Position numbers and translations under genes: made by a program. From Liolophura sinensis (Eukaryota > Mollusca > Polyplacophora > Chitonida > Chitonidae), in contig NW_027018003.1 of assembly GCF_032854445.1 (NCBI RefSeq), positions 1-64,000 of the forward strand: a stretch of DNA of 64,000 bases, read 5' to 3'. Shown piece after piece: positions 38,402 to 52,132 of this stretch (positions are counted from its first letter, which is position 1; each line of letters opens with the position of its first letter). The notes beneath the pieces were generated by a model. It worked only from the letters and a program-made list of their open reading frames with translations, had not been told where the DNA came from and made no database searches.

Positions 38402-40597
38402 GTATTGGTCGCAGAGCAACGCGGTTTGCACCATTCGATTTCTCGTCACAAAATACGTCGGATTAGCCTCTTACCAGCAGCACTGGAACAGTTTTTCCAC
38501 TTTTGCATTTTTACCTGGTCTTTTTGTTAATTGAAATCGGCTACACTGTACTCTGTACAATCGCGACTGGTCATTACTATATTCAACTTTTGACTATAAG
38601 TTATGTGCCCTTCGGTAGCCCAGAAGACATCAAATCTTTGGGCTAAGCCCATTTAACTCACCCAGCAATTGTCTTACTTCTAAGTCCAAGACAATCTCAA
38701 TGTCTTTATCTACGTGTAGAAAAACCACACCATTTGTACATAAAAAACACAAGGTACTTGATACAGTCTGCTGTGAAAAGTACAACTAAACACTGACCCA
38801 CATTTATAAGGTGCCAAAAGATGTGGAATTGAGCCAGGCATCGGCAGCTGTTGAAAAATTGCAAATTTCCCTGGTTTCCATGGAGTAAGAGCCGTTGCTG
38901 GGCACGTGATTATGACATAAATGATCATTCAATTGTCACTACAGCCAAAAGTATTGGTCGGAGAGCAACGCGGTTTGCACCATTCGATTTCTCGTCACAA
39001 AATACGTCGGATTAGCCTCTTACCAGCAGCACTGGAACAGTTTTTCCACTTTTGCATTTTTACCTGGTCTTTTTGTTAATTGAAATCGGCTACACTGTAC
39101 TCTGTACAATCGCGACTGGTCATTACTATATTCAACTTTTGACTATAAGTTATGTGCCCTTCGGTAGCCCAGAAGACGTCAAATCTTTGGGCTAAGCCCA
39201 TTTAACTCACCCAGCAATTGTCTTACTTCTAAGTCCAATACAATCTCAATGTCTTTATCTACGTGTAGAAAAACCAGACCATTTGTACATAAAAAACACA
39301 AGGTACTTGATACAGTCTGCTGTGAAAAGTACAACTAAACACTGACCCACATTTATAAGGTGCCAAAAGATGTGGAATTGAGCCAGGCATCGGCAGCTGT
39401 TGAAAAATTGCAAATTTCCCTGGTTTCCATGGAGTAAGAGCCGTTGCTGGGCACGTGATTATGACATAAATGATCATTCAATTGTCACTACAGCCAAAAG
39501 TATTGGTCGGAGAGCAACGCGGTTTGCACCATTCGATTTCTCGTCACAAAATACGTCGGATTAGCCTCTTACCAGCAGCACTGGAACAGTTTTTCCACTT
39601 TTGCATTTTTACCTGGTCTTTTTGTTAATTGAAATCGGCTACACTGTACTCTGTACAATCGCGACTGGTCATTACTATATTCAACTTTTGACTATAAGTT
39701 ATGTGCCCTTCGGTAGCCCAGAAGACGTCAAATCTTTGGGCTAAGCCCATTTAACTCACCCAGCAATTGTCTTACTTCTAAGTCCAAGACAATCTCAATG
39801 TCTTTATCTACGTGTAGAAAAACCACACCATTTGTACATAAAAAACACAAGGTACTTGATACAGTCTGCTGTGAAAAGTACAACTAAACACTGACCCACA
39901 TTTATAAGGTGCCAAAAGATGTGGAATTGAGCCAGGCATCGGCAGCTGTTGAAAAATTGCAAATTTCCCTGGTTTCCATGGAGTAAGAGCCGTTGCTGGG
40001 CACGTGATTATGACATAAATGATCATTCAATTGTCACTACAGCCAAAAGTATTGGTCGGAGAGCAACGCGGTTTGCACCATTCGATTTCTCGTCACAAAA
40101 TACGTCGGATTAGCCTCTTACCAGCAGCACTGGAACAGTTTTTCCACTTTTGCACTTTTACCTGGTCTTTTTGTTAATTGAAATCGGCTACACTGTACTC
40201 TGTACAATCGCGACTGGTCATTACTATATTCAACTTTTGACTATAAGTTATGTGCCCTTCGGTAGCCCAGAAGACGTCAAATCTTTGGGCCAAGCCCATT
40301 TAACTCACCCAGCAATTGTCTTACTTCTAAGTCCAAGACAATCTCAATGTCTTTATCTACGTGTAGAAAAACCACACCATTTGTACATAAAAAACACAAG
40401 GTACTTGATACAGTCTGCTGTGAAAAGTACAACTAAACACTGACCCACATTTATAAGGTGCCAAAAGATGTGGAATTGAGCCAGGCATCGGCAGCTGTTG
40501 AAAAATTGCAAATTTCCCTGGTTTCCATGGAGTAAGAGCCGTTGCTGGGCACGTGATTATGACATAAATGATCATTCAATTGTCACTACAGCCAAAA
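38402..40597 (+). repeat. Run of four near-identical monomers
   Basis: Four consecutive units at 38402, 38951, 39500 and 40049 are each exactly 549 bp. By eye they differ at only a handful of bases (GTCGCAGAG, GACATCAAATC, CCAATACAATC, CCAGACC, GCACTTTTACC, GGGCCAAG). All share CAGCAG, GACGTC, TACATAAAAAAC, GTGAAAAG, GATGTGG with GAGCC, and an A-type tail. This is monomer-scale, not dimer-scale, amplification. The same unit type is the first member of the trimer at 16450 and 18094. Confidence 0.92.
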
Positions 40598-41148
40598 GTA
40601 TTGGTCGGAGAGCAATGCGGTTTGCACCATTCGATTTCTCGTCACAAAATACGTCGGAATAGCCTCTTACCAGCAGCACTGGAACAGTTTTTCCACTTTT
40701 GCATTTTTACCTGGTCTTTTTGTTAATTGAAATCGGCTACACTGTACTCTGTACAATCGCGACTGGTCATTACTATATTCAACTTTTGACTATAAGTTAT
40801 GTGCCCTTCGGTAGCCCAGAAGACGTCAAATCTTTCGGCTAAGCCCATTTAACTCACCCAGGCAATTGTCTTACTTCTAAGTCCAATGACAATCTCAATG
40901 TCTTTATCTACGTGTAGAAAAACCACACCATTTGTACATAAAAAACACAAGGTACTTGATACAGTCTGCTGTAAAAAGTACAACTAAACACTGACCCACA
41001 TTTATAAGGTGCCAAAAGATGTGGAATTGGGCCAGGCATCGGCAGCTGTTGAAAAATTGCAAATTTCCCTGGTTTCCATGGAGTAAGAGCCGTTGCTGGG
41101 CACGTGATTATGACATCAATGATCATTCAATTGTCACTACAGCCAAAA
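40598..41148 (+). repeat. Recombinant monomer flanking the near-identical run
   Basis: This unit (551 bp) starts with ATGCGG and GGAATAGCC, has TTCGGCT, and carries two one-base insertions (CCAGGCAATTG, CCAATGACAATC). Its distal half mixes ATTTATAAGG, GATGTGG and GGGCC with GTTGAAAAATTG and AAATTTCCC. That combination places a switch between B-type and A-type states inside about 60 bp. Confidence 0.8.
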
Positions 41149-43896
41149 GTATTGGTCGGAGAGCAACGCGGTTTGCACCATTCGATTTCTCGTCACAAAA
41201 TACGTCGGATTAGCCTCTTACCAGCAGCACTGGAACAGTTTTTCCACTTTTGCATTTTTGCCTGGTCCTTTTTGTTTAATGAAATCGGCTACACTGTACT
41301 CTGTACAATTGCGACTGGTCATTACTATATTCAACTTTTGACTATAAGTTATGTGCCCTTCGGTAGCCCAGAAGACCGTCAAATCTTTGGGCTAAGCCCA
41401 TTTAACTCACCCAGCAATTGTCTTACTTCTAAGTGCAAGACAATCTCAATGTCTTTATCTACGTGTAGAAAAACCAGACCATTTGTACATAAAAAACACA
41501 AGGTACTTGATACAGTCTGCTGTAAAAAGTACAACTAAACACTGACCCACATTTATAAGGTGCCAAAAGATGTGAAATTGGGCCAGGCATCGGCAGCTGT
41601 TAAAAAATTGCAAATATCCCTGGTTTCCATGGAGTAAGAGCCGTTGCTGGGCACGTGATTATGACATCAATGATCATTGATCTGTGGCTACAGCCAAAAG
41701 TATTGGTCGGAGAGCAACGCGGATTGCACCATTCGATTTCTCGTCACAAAATACGTCGGATTAGCCTCTTACTAGTAGCACTGGAACAGTTTTTTCCACT
41801 TTTGCATTTTTGCTTCGTCTTTTTGTTAATTGAAATCGGCTAAACTGTACTCTGTACAATCGCGACTGGTCATTACTATATTCAACTTTTGACTATAAGT
41901 TATGTGCCCTTCGGTAGCCCAGAAAACCTGAAATCTTTGGGCTAAGCCCATTTAACTCACCCAGCAATTGCCTTACTTCTAAGTCCAAGACAATCTCAAT
42001 GTCTTTATCTACGTGTAGAAAAACCAGACCATTTGTACGTGAAAAACACAAGATACTTGATACAGTCTGCTGTAAAAAGTACAACTGAACACTAACCCAC
42101 TTCAGTAAGGTGCCAAAAGATGCGGAATTGAGCCAGGCATCGGCAGCTGTTGAAAAATTGCAAATTTCCCTGGTTTCCATGGAGTAAGAGCCGTTGTTAC
42201 GCACGTGATTATGACATAAATGATCATTCAATTGTCGCTACAGCCAAAAGTATTGGTCGGAGAGCAATGCGGACTGCACCATTCGATTTCTCGTCACAAA
42301 ATACGTCGGATTAGCCTCTTACTAGTAGCACTGGAACAGTTTTTCCACTTTTGCATTTTTGCCTGGTCTTTTTGTTAATTGAAATCGGCTACACTGTACT
42401 CTGTACAATCGCGACTGGTCATTACTATATTCAACTTTTGACTATAAGTTATGTGCCCTTCGGTAGCCCAGAAGACGTCAAATCTTTGGGCTAAGCCCAT
42501 TTAACTCACCCAGCAATTGCCTTACTTCTAAGTCCAAAACAATCTTAATGTCTTTATCTACGTGTAGAAAAACCAGACCATTTGTACATAAAAAACACAA
42601 GGTACTTGATACAGTCTGCTGTAAAAGTACAACTAAACACTGACCCACATTTATAAGGTGCCAAAAGATGCGGAATTGAGCCAGGCATCGGCAGCTGTTG
42701 AAAAATTGCAAATTTCCCTGGTTTCCATGGAGTAAGAGCCGTTGCTGGGCACGTGATTATGACATCAATGATCATTGAATTGTCACTACAGCCAAAAGTA
42801 TTGGTCGGAGAGCAACGCGGTTTGCACCATTCGATTTCTCGTCACAAAATACGTCGGATTAGCCTCTTACCAGCAGCACTGGAACAGTTTTTCCACTTTT
42901 GCATTTTTTACCTGGTCTTTTTGTTAATTGAAATCGGCTACACTGTACTCTGTACAATCGCGACTGGTCATTACTATATTCAACTTTTGACTATAAGTTA
43001 TGTGCCCTTCGGTAGCCCAGAAGACGTCAAATCTTTCGGCTAAGCCCATTTAACTCACCCAGCAATTGTCTTACTTCTAAGTGCAAGACAATCTCAATGT
43101 CTTTATCTACGTGTAGAAAAACCACACCATTTGTACATAAAAAACACAAGGTACTTGATACAGTCTGCTGTGAAAAGTACAACTAAACACTGACCCACAT
43201 TTATAAGGTGCCAAAAGATGTGGAATTGAGCCAGGCATCGGCAGCTGTTGAAAAATTGCAAATTTCCCTGGTTTCCATGGAGTAAGAGCCGTTGCTGGGC
43301 ACGTGATTATGACATAAATGATCATTCAATTGTCACTACAGCCAAAAGTATTGGTCGGAGAGCAACGCGGTTTGCACCATTCGATTTCTCGTCACAAAAT
43401 ACGTCGGATTAGCCTCTTACCAGCAGCACTGGAACAGTTTGTCCACTTTTGCATTTTTACCTCGTCTTTTTGTTAATTGAAATCGGCTACACTGTACTCT
43501 GTACAATCGCGACTGGTCATTACTATATTCAACTTTTGACTATAAGTTATGTGCCCTTCGGTAGCCCAGAAGACCTGAAATCTTTGGGCCAAGCCCATTT
43601 AACTCACCCAGCAATTGTCTTACTTCTAAGTCCAAGACGATGTCAATGTCTTTATCTACGTGTAGAAAAGCCAGACCATTTGTACATAAAAAACACAAGG
43701 TACTTGATACAGTCTGCTGTAAAAAGTACAACTGAACACTAACCCACTTCAGTAAGGTGCCAAAAGATGCGGAATTGAGCCAGGCATCGGCAGCTGTTGA
43801 AAAATTGCAAATTTCCCTGGTTTCCATGGAGTAAGAGCCGTTGCTGGGCACGTGATTATGACATAAATGATCATTCAATTGTCACTACAGCCAAAA
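41149..43896 (+). repeat. Second copy of the octamer-scale block (first five units)
   Basis: Units at 41149, 41700, 42250, 42798 and 43348. The first three match 36756, 37305 and 37853 by GATGTGAAATTGG, GCTTCGTC with CAGAAAACC, and ATGCGGACTGC with CCAAAACAATC. The unit at 42798 is close to the near-identical run. The unit at 43348 diverges (GTTTGTCC, CCTCGTC, GGGCCAAG, AGACGATG, AAAGCCAG). One-base insertions near 41267-41280 and 41373 fuse reading frames but give no plausible protein. Confidence 0.82.
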
Positions 43897-44993
43897 GTAT
43901 TGGTCGGAGAGCAACGCGGTTTGCACCATTCGATTTCTCGTAATAAAATACGTCGGATTAGCCTCTTACCAGCAGCACTGGAACAGTTTTTCCACTTTTG
44001 CATTTTTACCTGGTCTTTTTGTTAATTGAAATCGGCTACACTGTACTCTGTACAATCGCGACAGGTCATTACTATATTCAACTTTTGACTAAGTTATGTG
44101 CCCTTCGGTAGCCCAGAAGACGTCAAATCTTTCGGCTAAGCCCATTTAACTCACCCAGCAATTGTCTTACTTCTAAGTCCAAGACAATCTCAATGTCTTT
44201 ATCTATGTGTAGAAAAACCACACCATTTGTACATAAAAAACACAAGGTACTTGATACAGTCTGCTGTAAAAAGTACAACTAAACACTGACCCACATTTAT
44301 AAGGTGCCAAAAGATGTGGAATTGGGCCAGGCATCGGCAGCTGTTAAAAAATTGCAAATATCCCTGGTTTCCATGGAGTAAGAGCCGTTGCTGGGCACGT
44401 GATTATGACATCAATGATCATTGATCTGTCGCTACAGCCAAAAGTATTGGTCGGAGAGCAACGCGGTTTGCACCATTCGATTTCTCGTCACAAAATACGT
44501 CGGATTAGGCTCTTACTAGTAGCACTGGAACAGTTTTTCCACTTTTGCATTTTTGCCTGGTCTTTTTGTTAATTGAAATCGGCTACACTGTACTCTGTAC
44601 AATCGCGACTGGTCATTACTATATTCAACTTTTGACTATAAATTATGTGCCCTTCGGTAGCCCAGAAGACCTGAAATCTTTGGGCTAAGCCCATTTAACT
44701 CACCCAGCAATTGCCTTACTTCTAAGTCCAAGACAATCTCAATGTCTTTATCTACGTGTAGAAAAACCAGACCATTTGTACGTAAAAAACACAAGGTACT
44801 TGATACAGTCTGCTGTAAAAAAGTACAACTGAACACTAACCCACTTCAGTAAGGTGCCAAAAGATGCGGAATTGAGCCAGGCATCGGCAGCTGTTGAAAA
44901 ATTGCAAATATCCCTGGTTTCCATGGAGTAAGAGCCGTTGCTGGGCACGTGATTATGACATAAATGATCATTCAATTGTCGCTACAGCCAAAA
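43897..44993 (+). repeat. A-B style dimer at the left edge of the divergent domain
   Basis: The unit at 43897 is B-like with private changes (CGTAATAAAATACG, GACAGGTC, a GACTAAGTT deletion) and the ATCAATGATCATTGAT tail. The unit at 44444 is A-like (TAGTAG, GACCTG, TTCAGTAAGG) with AAATTATG in place of AAGTTATG, TACGTAAAAAAC, and AAATATCCC inside an otherwise A-type distal half. The AAATTATG state recurs only in the final partial unit at 63667. Confidence 0.8.
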
Positions 44994-47745
44994 GTATTGG
45001 TCGGAGAGCAACGCGGATTGCACCATTCGATTTCTCGTCACAAAATACGTCGGATTAGGCTGTTACTAGTAGCACTGGAACAGTTTTTCCACTTTTGCAT
45101 TTTTGCCTGGTCTTTTTGTTAATTGAAATCGGCTAAACTGTACTCTGTACAATCGCGACTGGTCATTACTATATTCAACTTTTGACTATAAGTTATGTGC
45201 CCTTCGGTAGCCCAGAAGACCTGAAATCTTTGGGCCAAGCCCATTTAACTCACCCAGCAATTGTCTTACTTCTAAGTCCAAGACAATCTCAATGTCTTTA
45301 TCTACGTGAAGAAAAACCACACCATTTGTACGTGAAAAACACAAGGTACTTGATACAGGCTGCTGTAAAAAGTACAACTGACCACAGACCCACATGAATA
45401 AGGTGCCAAAAGATGCGGAATTGGGCCAGGCATCGGCAGCTGTTAAAAAATTGCAAAATATCCCTGGTTTCCATGGAGTAAGAGCCGTTGCTACGCACGT
45501 GATTATGACATAAATGATCATTCAATTGTCGCTACAGCCAAAAGTATTGGTCGGAGAGCAACGCGGATTGCACCATTCGATTTATCGTCACAAAATACGT
45601 CGGATTAGCCTCTTACCAGCAGCACTGGAACAGTTTTTTCCACTTTTGCATTTTTACCTGGTCTTTTTTGTTAATTGAAATCGGCTAAACTGTACTCTGT
45701 ACAATCGCGACTGGTCATTACTATATTCAACTTTTGACTATAAGTTATGTGCCCTTCGGTAGCCCAGAAGACGTCAAATCTTTGGGCTTAGCCCATTTAA
45801 CTCACCCAGCAATTGCCTTACTTCTAAGTGCAAGACAATCTCAATGTCTTTATCTACGTGTAGAAAAACCACACCAATTGTACGTGAAAAACACAAGATA
45901 CTTGATACAGTCTGCTGTGAAAAGTACAACTGAACACTAACCCACTTCAGTAAGGTGCCAAAAGATGCGGAATTGAGCCAGGCATCGGCAGCTGTTGAAA
46001 AATTGCAAATTTCCCTGGTTTCCATGGAGTAAGAGCCGTTGCTACGCACGTGATTATGACATCAATGATCAGTTAATTGTCGCTACAGCCAAAAGTATTG
46101 GTCGGAGAGCAACGCGGATTGCACCATTCGATTTCTCGTCACAAAATACGTCGGATAAGGCTGTTACTAGTAGCACTGGAACAGTTTTTCCACTTTTGCA
46201 TTTTTGCCTGGTCTTTTTGTTAATTGAAATCGGCTACACTGTACTCTGTACAATCGCGACTGGTCATTACTATATTCAACTTTTGACTATAAGTTACGTT
46301 CCTTTCGGTAGCCCAGAAGACCTGAAATCTTTGGGCCAAGCCCATTTAACTCACCCAGCAATTGTCTTACTTCTAAGTCCAAGATAATCTCAATGTCTTT
46401 ATCTACGTGTAGAAAAACCAGACCATTTGTACGTGAAAAACACAAGGTACTTGATACAGGCTGCTGTAAAAAGTACAACTGACCACAGACCCACATGAAT
46501 AAGGTGCCAAAAAGATGCGGAATTGAGCAGGCATCGGCAGCTGTTAAAAAATTGCAAATATCCCTGGTTTTCCATGGAGTAAGAGCCGTTGCTGGGCACG
46601 TGATTATGACATAAATGATCATTCAATTGTCGCTACAGCCAAAAGTATTGGTTGGAGAGCAACGCGGATTGCACCATTCGATTTCTCGTCACAAAATACA
46701 TCGGATTAGGCTCTTACTAGTAGCACTGGAACAGTTTTTCCACTTTTGCATTTTTACCTGGTCTTTTTGTTAATTGAAATCGGCCTACACTGTACTCTGT
46801 ACAATCGCGACTGGTCATTACTATATTCAACTTTTGACTATAAGTTATGTGCCCTTCGGTAGCCCAGAAGACGTCAAATCTTTGGGCTAAGCCCATTTAA
46901 CTCACCCAGCAATTGTCTTATTTCTAAGTCCAAGACAATCTCAATGTCTTTATCTACGTGTAGAAAAACCACACCATTTGTACATAAAAAACACAAGGTA
47001 CTTGATACAGTCTGCTGTAAAAAGTACAACTGAACACTGACCCACATTTTTAAGGTGCCAAAAGATGCAGAATTGGACCAGGCATCGGCAGCTGTTAAAA
47101 AATTGCAAATATCCCTGGTTTCCATGGAGTAAGAGCCGTTGCTGGGCACGTGATTATGACATCAATGATCAATCAATTGTCGCTACAGCCAAAAGTATTG
47201 GTCGGAGAGCAACGCGGTTTGCACCATTCGATTTATCGTCACAAAATACGTCGGATTAGCCTCTTACCCAGCAGCACTGGAACAGTTTTTCCACTTTTGC
47301 ATTTTTACCTGGTCTTTTTGTTAATTGAAATCGGCTACACTGTACTCTGTACAATCGCGACTGGTCATTACTATATTCAACTTTTGACTATAAGTTATGT
47401 GCCCTTCGGTAGCCCAGAAGACCTGAAATCTTTGGGCTAAGCCATTTAACTCACCCAGCAATTGCCTTACTTCTAAGTGCAAGACAATCTCAATGTCTCT
47501 TATCTACGTGAAGAAAAACCAGACATTTGTACGTGAAAAAACACAAGGTACTTGATACCAGTCTGCTGTAAAAAGTACAACTGAACACTAACCCACTTCA
47601 GTAAGGTGCCAAAAGATGCGGAATTGAGCCAGGCATCGGCAGCTGTTGAAAAATTGCAAATTTCCCTCGTTTCCATGGAGTAAGAGCCGTTGCTGGGCAC
47701 GTGATTATGACATAAATGATCATTCAATTGTCGCTACAGCCAAAA
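44994..47745 (+). repeat. Divergent pentamer HOR, copy 1
   Basis: Units at 44994, 45544, 46095, 46645 and 47195. Private states are ACGTGAAGAAAAAC, ACAGGCTGCTG and ACCACAGACCCACATG in the first and third units, ACCAATTGTACG with CACAAGATAC in the second, and ATACATCGG in the fourth. The third also has CCAAGATAATC. None of these is seen left of 44 kb, so this part of the array has a separate history. Confidence 0.88.
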
Positions 47746-49941
47746 GTATTGGTCGGAGAGCAACGCGGATTGCACCATTCGATTTCTCGTCACAAAATAC
47801 GTCGGATTAGGCTCTTACTAGTAGCACTGGAACAGTTTTTCCACTTTTGCATTTTTGCCTGGTCTTTTTGTTAATTGAAATCGGCTAAACTGTACTCTGT
47901 ACAATCGCGACTGGTCATTACTATATTCAACTTTTGACTATAAGTTATGTGCCCTTCGGTAGCCCAGAAGACCTGAAATTTTTGGGCCAAGCCCATTTAA
48001 CTCACCCAGCAATTGTCTTACTTCTAAGTCCAAGACAATCTCAATGTCTTTATCTACGTGAAGAAAAACCACACCATTTGTACGTGAAAAACACAAGGTA
48101 CTTGATACAGGCTGCTGTAAAAAGTAACAACTGACCACAGACCCACATGAATAAGGTGTCAAAAGATGCGGAATTGAGCCAGGTATCGGCAGCTGTTAAA
48201 AAATTGCAAATATCCCTGGTTTCCATGGAGTAAGAGCCGTTGCTGTGCACGTGATTATGACATAAATGATCATTCAATTGTCGATACAGCCAAAAGTATT
48301 GGTCGGAGAGCAACGCGGATTGCACCATTCGATTTCTCGTCACAAAATACATCGGATTAGGCTGTTACTAGTAGCACTGGAACAGTTTTTCCACTTTTGC
48401 ATTTTTACCTGGTCTTTTTGTTAATTGAAATCGGCTACACTGTACTCTGTACAATCGCGACTGGTCATTACTATATTCAACTTTTGACTATAAGTTATGT
48501 GCCCTTCGGTAGCCCAGAAGACGTCAAATCTTTGGGCTAAGCCCATTTAACTCACCCAGCAATTGCCTTACTTCTAAGTGCAAGACAATCTCAATGTCTT
48601 TATCTACGTGTAGAAAAACCACACCAATTGTACGTGAAAAACACAAGATACTTGATACAGTCTGCTGTGAAAAGTACAACTGAACACTAACCCACTTCAG
48701 TAAGGTGCCAAAAGATGCGGAATTGAGCCAGGCATCGGCAGCTGTTGAAAAATTGCAAATTTCCCTGGTTTCCATGGAGTAAGAGCCGTTGCTGGGCACG
48801 TGATTATGACATCAATGATCAATTAATTGTCGCTACAGCCAAAAGTATTGGTCGGAGAGCAACGCGGTTTGCACCATTCGATTTCTCGTCACAAAATACG
48901 TCGGATTAGGCTGTTACTAGTAGCACTGGAACAGTTTTTCCACTTCTGCATTTTTGCCTGGTCTTTTTGTTAATTGAAATCGGCTACACTGTACTCTGTA
49001 CAATCGCGACTGGTCATTACTATATTCAACTTTTGACTATAAGTTATGTTCCCTTCGGTAGCCCAGAGGACCTGAAATCTTTGGGCCAAGCCCATTTAAC
49101 TCACCCAGCAATTGTCTTACTTCTAAGTCCAAGATAATCTCAATGTCTTTATCTATGTGTAGAAAAACCACACCATTTGTACGTGAAAAACACAAGGTAC
49201 TTGATACAGGCTGCTGAAAAAGTACAACTGACCACAGACCCACATGAATATAGTCCCAAAGATGCGGAATTGAGCCAGGCATCGGCAGCTGTTAAAAAAT
49301 TGCAAATATCCCTGGTTTCCATGGAGTAAGAGCCGTTGCTGGGCACGTGATTATGACATAAATGATCATTCAATTGTCGCTACAGCCAAAAGTATTGGTC
49401 GGAGAGCAACGCGGATTGCACCATTCGATTTCTCGTCACAAAATACATCGGATTAGGCTCTTACTAGTAGCACTGGAACAGTTTTTCCACTTTTGCATTT
49501 TTACCTCGTCTTTTTGTTAATTGAAATCGGCTACACTGTACTCTGTACAATCGCGACTGGTTATTACTATATTCAACTTTTGACTATAAGTTATGTGCCC
49601 TTCGGTAGCCCAGAAGACGTCAAATCTTTGGGCTAAGCCCATTTAACTCACCCAGCAATTGTCTTACTTCTAAGTCCAAGACAATCTCAATGTCTTTATC
49701 TACGTGTAGAAAAACCAGACCATTGTACATAAAAAACACAAGGTACTTGATACAGTCTGCTGTAGAAAGTACAACTAAACATTGACCCACATTTATAAGA
49801 TGCCAAAAGATGCGGAATTGGGCCAGGCCTCGGCAGCTGTTAAAAATTGCAAATATCCCTGGGTTTTCCATGGAGTAAGAGCCGTTGCTGGGCACGTGAT
49901 TATGACATAAATGATCATTCAATTGTTCGCTACAGCCAAAA
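47746..49941 (+). repeat. Divergent pentamer HOR, copy 2 (four matching units)
   Basis: Units at 47746, 48296, 48845 and 49392 match 44994, 45544, 46095 and 46645, at offsets of 2,747-2,752 bp, through ACAGGCTGCTG, ACCAATTGTACG, CCAAGATAATC and ATACATCGG. The expected fifth unit is replaced at 49942 by a different divergent type. Indels are frequent (GTAACAACTG, GGGTTTTCC, ATTGTTCGC). Confidence 0.85.
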
Positions 49942-52132
49942 GTATTGGTCGGAGAGGAACGCCGTTTGCACCACTCGATTTGTCGTCACAAAATACGTCG
50001 GATTAGCCTCTTACTAGTAGCACTGGAACAGTTTTTCCACTTTTGCATTTTTGCCTGGTCTTTTTGTTAATTGAAATGGGCTACACTGTACTCTGTACAA
50101 TTGCGACTGGTCATTACTATTTTCAAATTTTGACTATATGTTATGTGCCGTTCGGTAGCCCAGAAGACCTCAAATCTTTGGGCCAAGCCCATTTAACCTC
50201 ACCCAGCAATTGCCTTACTTCTAAGTGCAAGACAATCTCAATATCTTTATCTACGTGTAGAAAACCAGACCATTTGTACGTGAAAAACACAAGGTACTTG
50301 ATACAGTCTGCTGTAAAAAGTACAACTAAAACACTGACCCACATTTATAAGGTGCCAAAAGATGCGGAATTGAGCCAGGCATCGGCAGCTGTGAAAAATT
50401 GCAAATTTCCCTGGTTTCCATGGAGTAAGAGCCGTTGCTGGGCACGTGATTATGACATAAATTATCATTCAATTGTCACTACAGCCAAAAGTATTGGTCG
50501 GAGAGCAACGCGGTTTGCACCATTCGATTTCTCGTCACAAAATACGTCGGATTAGCCTCTTACCAGCAGCACTGGAACAGTTTTTCCACTTTTGCATTTT
50601 ACCTGGTCTTTTTGTTAATTGAAAATCGGCTACACTGTACTCTGTACAATCGCGACTGGTCATTACTATATTCAACTTTTGATTATAAGTTATGTGCCCT
50701 TCGGTAGCCCAGAAGACGTCAAATCTTTGGCTAAGCCCATTTAACTCACCCAGCAATTGTCTTACTTCTAAGTCCAAGACAATCTCAATGTCTTTATCTA
50801 CGTGTAGAAAAACCAGACCATTTGTACATAAAAAACACAAGGTACTTGATACAGTCTGCTGTAAAAAGTACAACTAAACACTGACCCACATTTATAAGGT
50901 GCCAAAAGATGTGGAATTGGGCCAGGCATCGGCAGCTGTTAAAAAATTGCAAATATCCCTGGTTTCCATGGAGTAAGAGCCGTTGCTGGGCACGTGATTA
51001 TGACATCAATGATCATTGATCTGTCGCTACAGCCTAAAGTATTGGTCGGAGAGCAACGCGGTTTGCACCATTCGATTTCTCGTCACAAAATACGTCGGAT
51101 TAGGCTCTTACTAGTAGCACTGGAACAGTTTTTCCACTTTTGCATTTTTGCCTGGTCTTTTTGTTAATTGAAATCGGCTACACTCTACTCTGTACAATCG
51201 CGACTGGTCATTACTATATTCAACTTTTGACTATAGTTATGTGCCCTTCGGTAGCCCAGAAGACCTGAAATCTTTGGCTAAGCCCATTTAACTCACCCAG
51301 CAATTGCCTTACTTCTAAGTGCAAGACAATCTCAATGTCTTTATCTACGTGTAGAAAAACCAGACATTTGTACGTGAAAAACACAAGGTACTTGATACAG
51401 TCTGCTGTATAAAAGTACAACTGAACACTAACCCACTTCAGTAAGGTGCCAAAGATGCGGAATTGAGCCAGGCATCGCAGCTGTTGAAAAATTGCAAATT
51501 TCCTGGTTTCCATGGAGTAAGAGCCGTTGCTGGGCACGTGATTATGACATAAATGATCATTGAATTGTCACTACAGCCAAAAGTATTGGTCGGAGAGCAA
51601 TGCGGTTTGCACCATTCGATTTCTCGTCACAAAATACGTCGGATTAGCCTCTTACCAGCAGCGCTGGAACAGTTTTTCCACTTTTTGCATTTTTGCCTGG
51701 TCTTTTTGTTAATTGAAATCGGCTACACTGTACTCTGTACAATTGCGACTGGTCTTACTATATTGAACTTTTGACTATAAGTTATGTGCCCTTCGGTAGC
51801 CCAGAAGACGTCAAATCTTTAGGCCAAGCCCATTTAACTCACCCAGCCATTGTCTTACTTGTAAGTCCAAGACAATCTCAATGTCTTTATCTACGTGTAG
51901 AAAAACCAGACCATTTGTACATAAAAAACACAAGGTACTTAATACAGTCTGCTGTAAAAAGTACAACTAAACATTGACCCACATTTATAAGATGCCAAAA
52001 GATGCGGAATTGGGCCAGGCCTCGGCAGCTGTTTAAAAATTGCAAATATCCCTGGTTTCCATGGAGTAAGAGCCGTCGCCTGGGCACGTGATTATGACAT
52101 AAATGATCATTCAATTGTCGCTACAGCCAAAA
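49942..52132 (+). repeat. Divergent four-unit segment led by an outlier monomer
   Basis: The unit at 49942 is among the most diverged in the window: GAGAGGAACGCCG, CCACTCG, GAAATGGGC, TTTTCAAATTTTGAC, CTATATG, GTGCCGTTCGG, GACCTCAAATC and AATATC. The same outlier returns at 52133, and its middle part returns in 54882. Units at 50491, 51039 (CCTAAAG, as at 14803) and 51583 are ordinary. A segment running from ATTGACCCACATTTATAAG (near 49780 and 51970) through the outlier unit is repeated at about 2,191 bp. The longest open frame in the window (170 codons, 50043-50555) falls here through two indels and is not a gene. Confidence 0.83.

Noticed and set aside
41104-41538. A 144-codon open frame
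   Set aside because: Frame fusion by one-base insertions near 41267 and 41373. Absent from the homologous unit at 36756.
50043-50555. The longest open frame in the window (170 codons, plus strand)
   Set aside because: It arises only because indels near 50196-50197 and 50263 join frames that are separate in neighbouring units. No other unit has it and it shows no recognisable domain.
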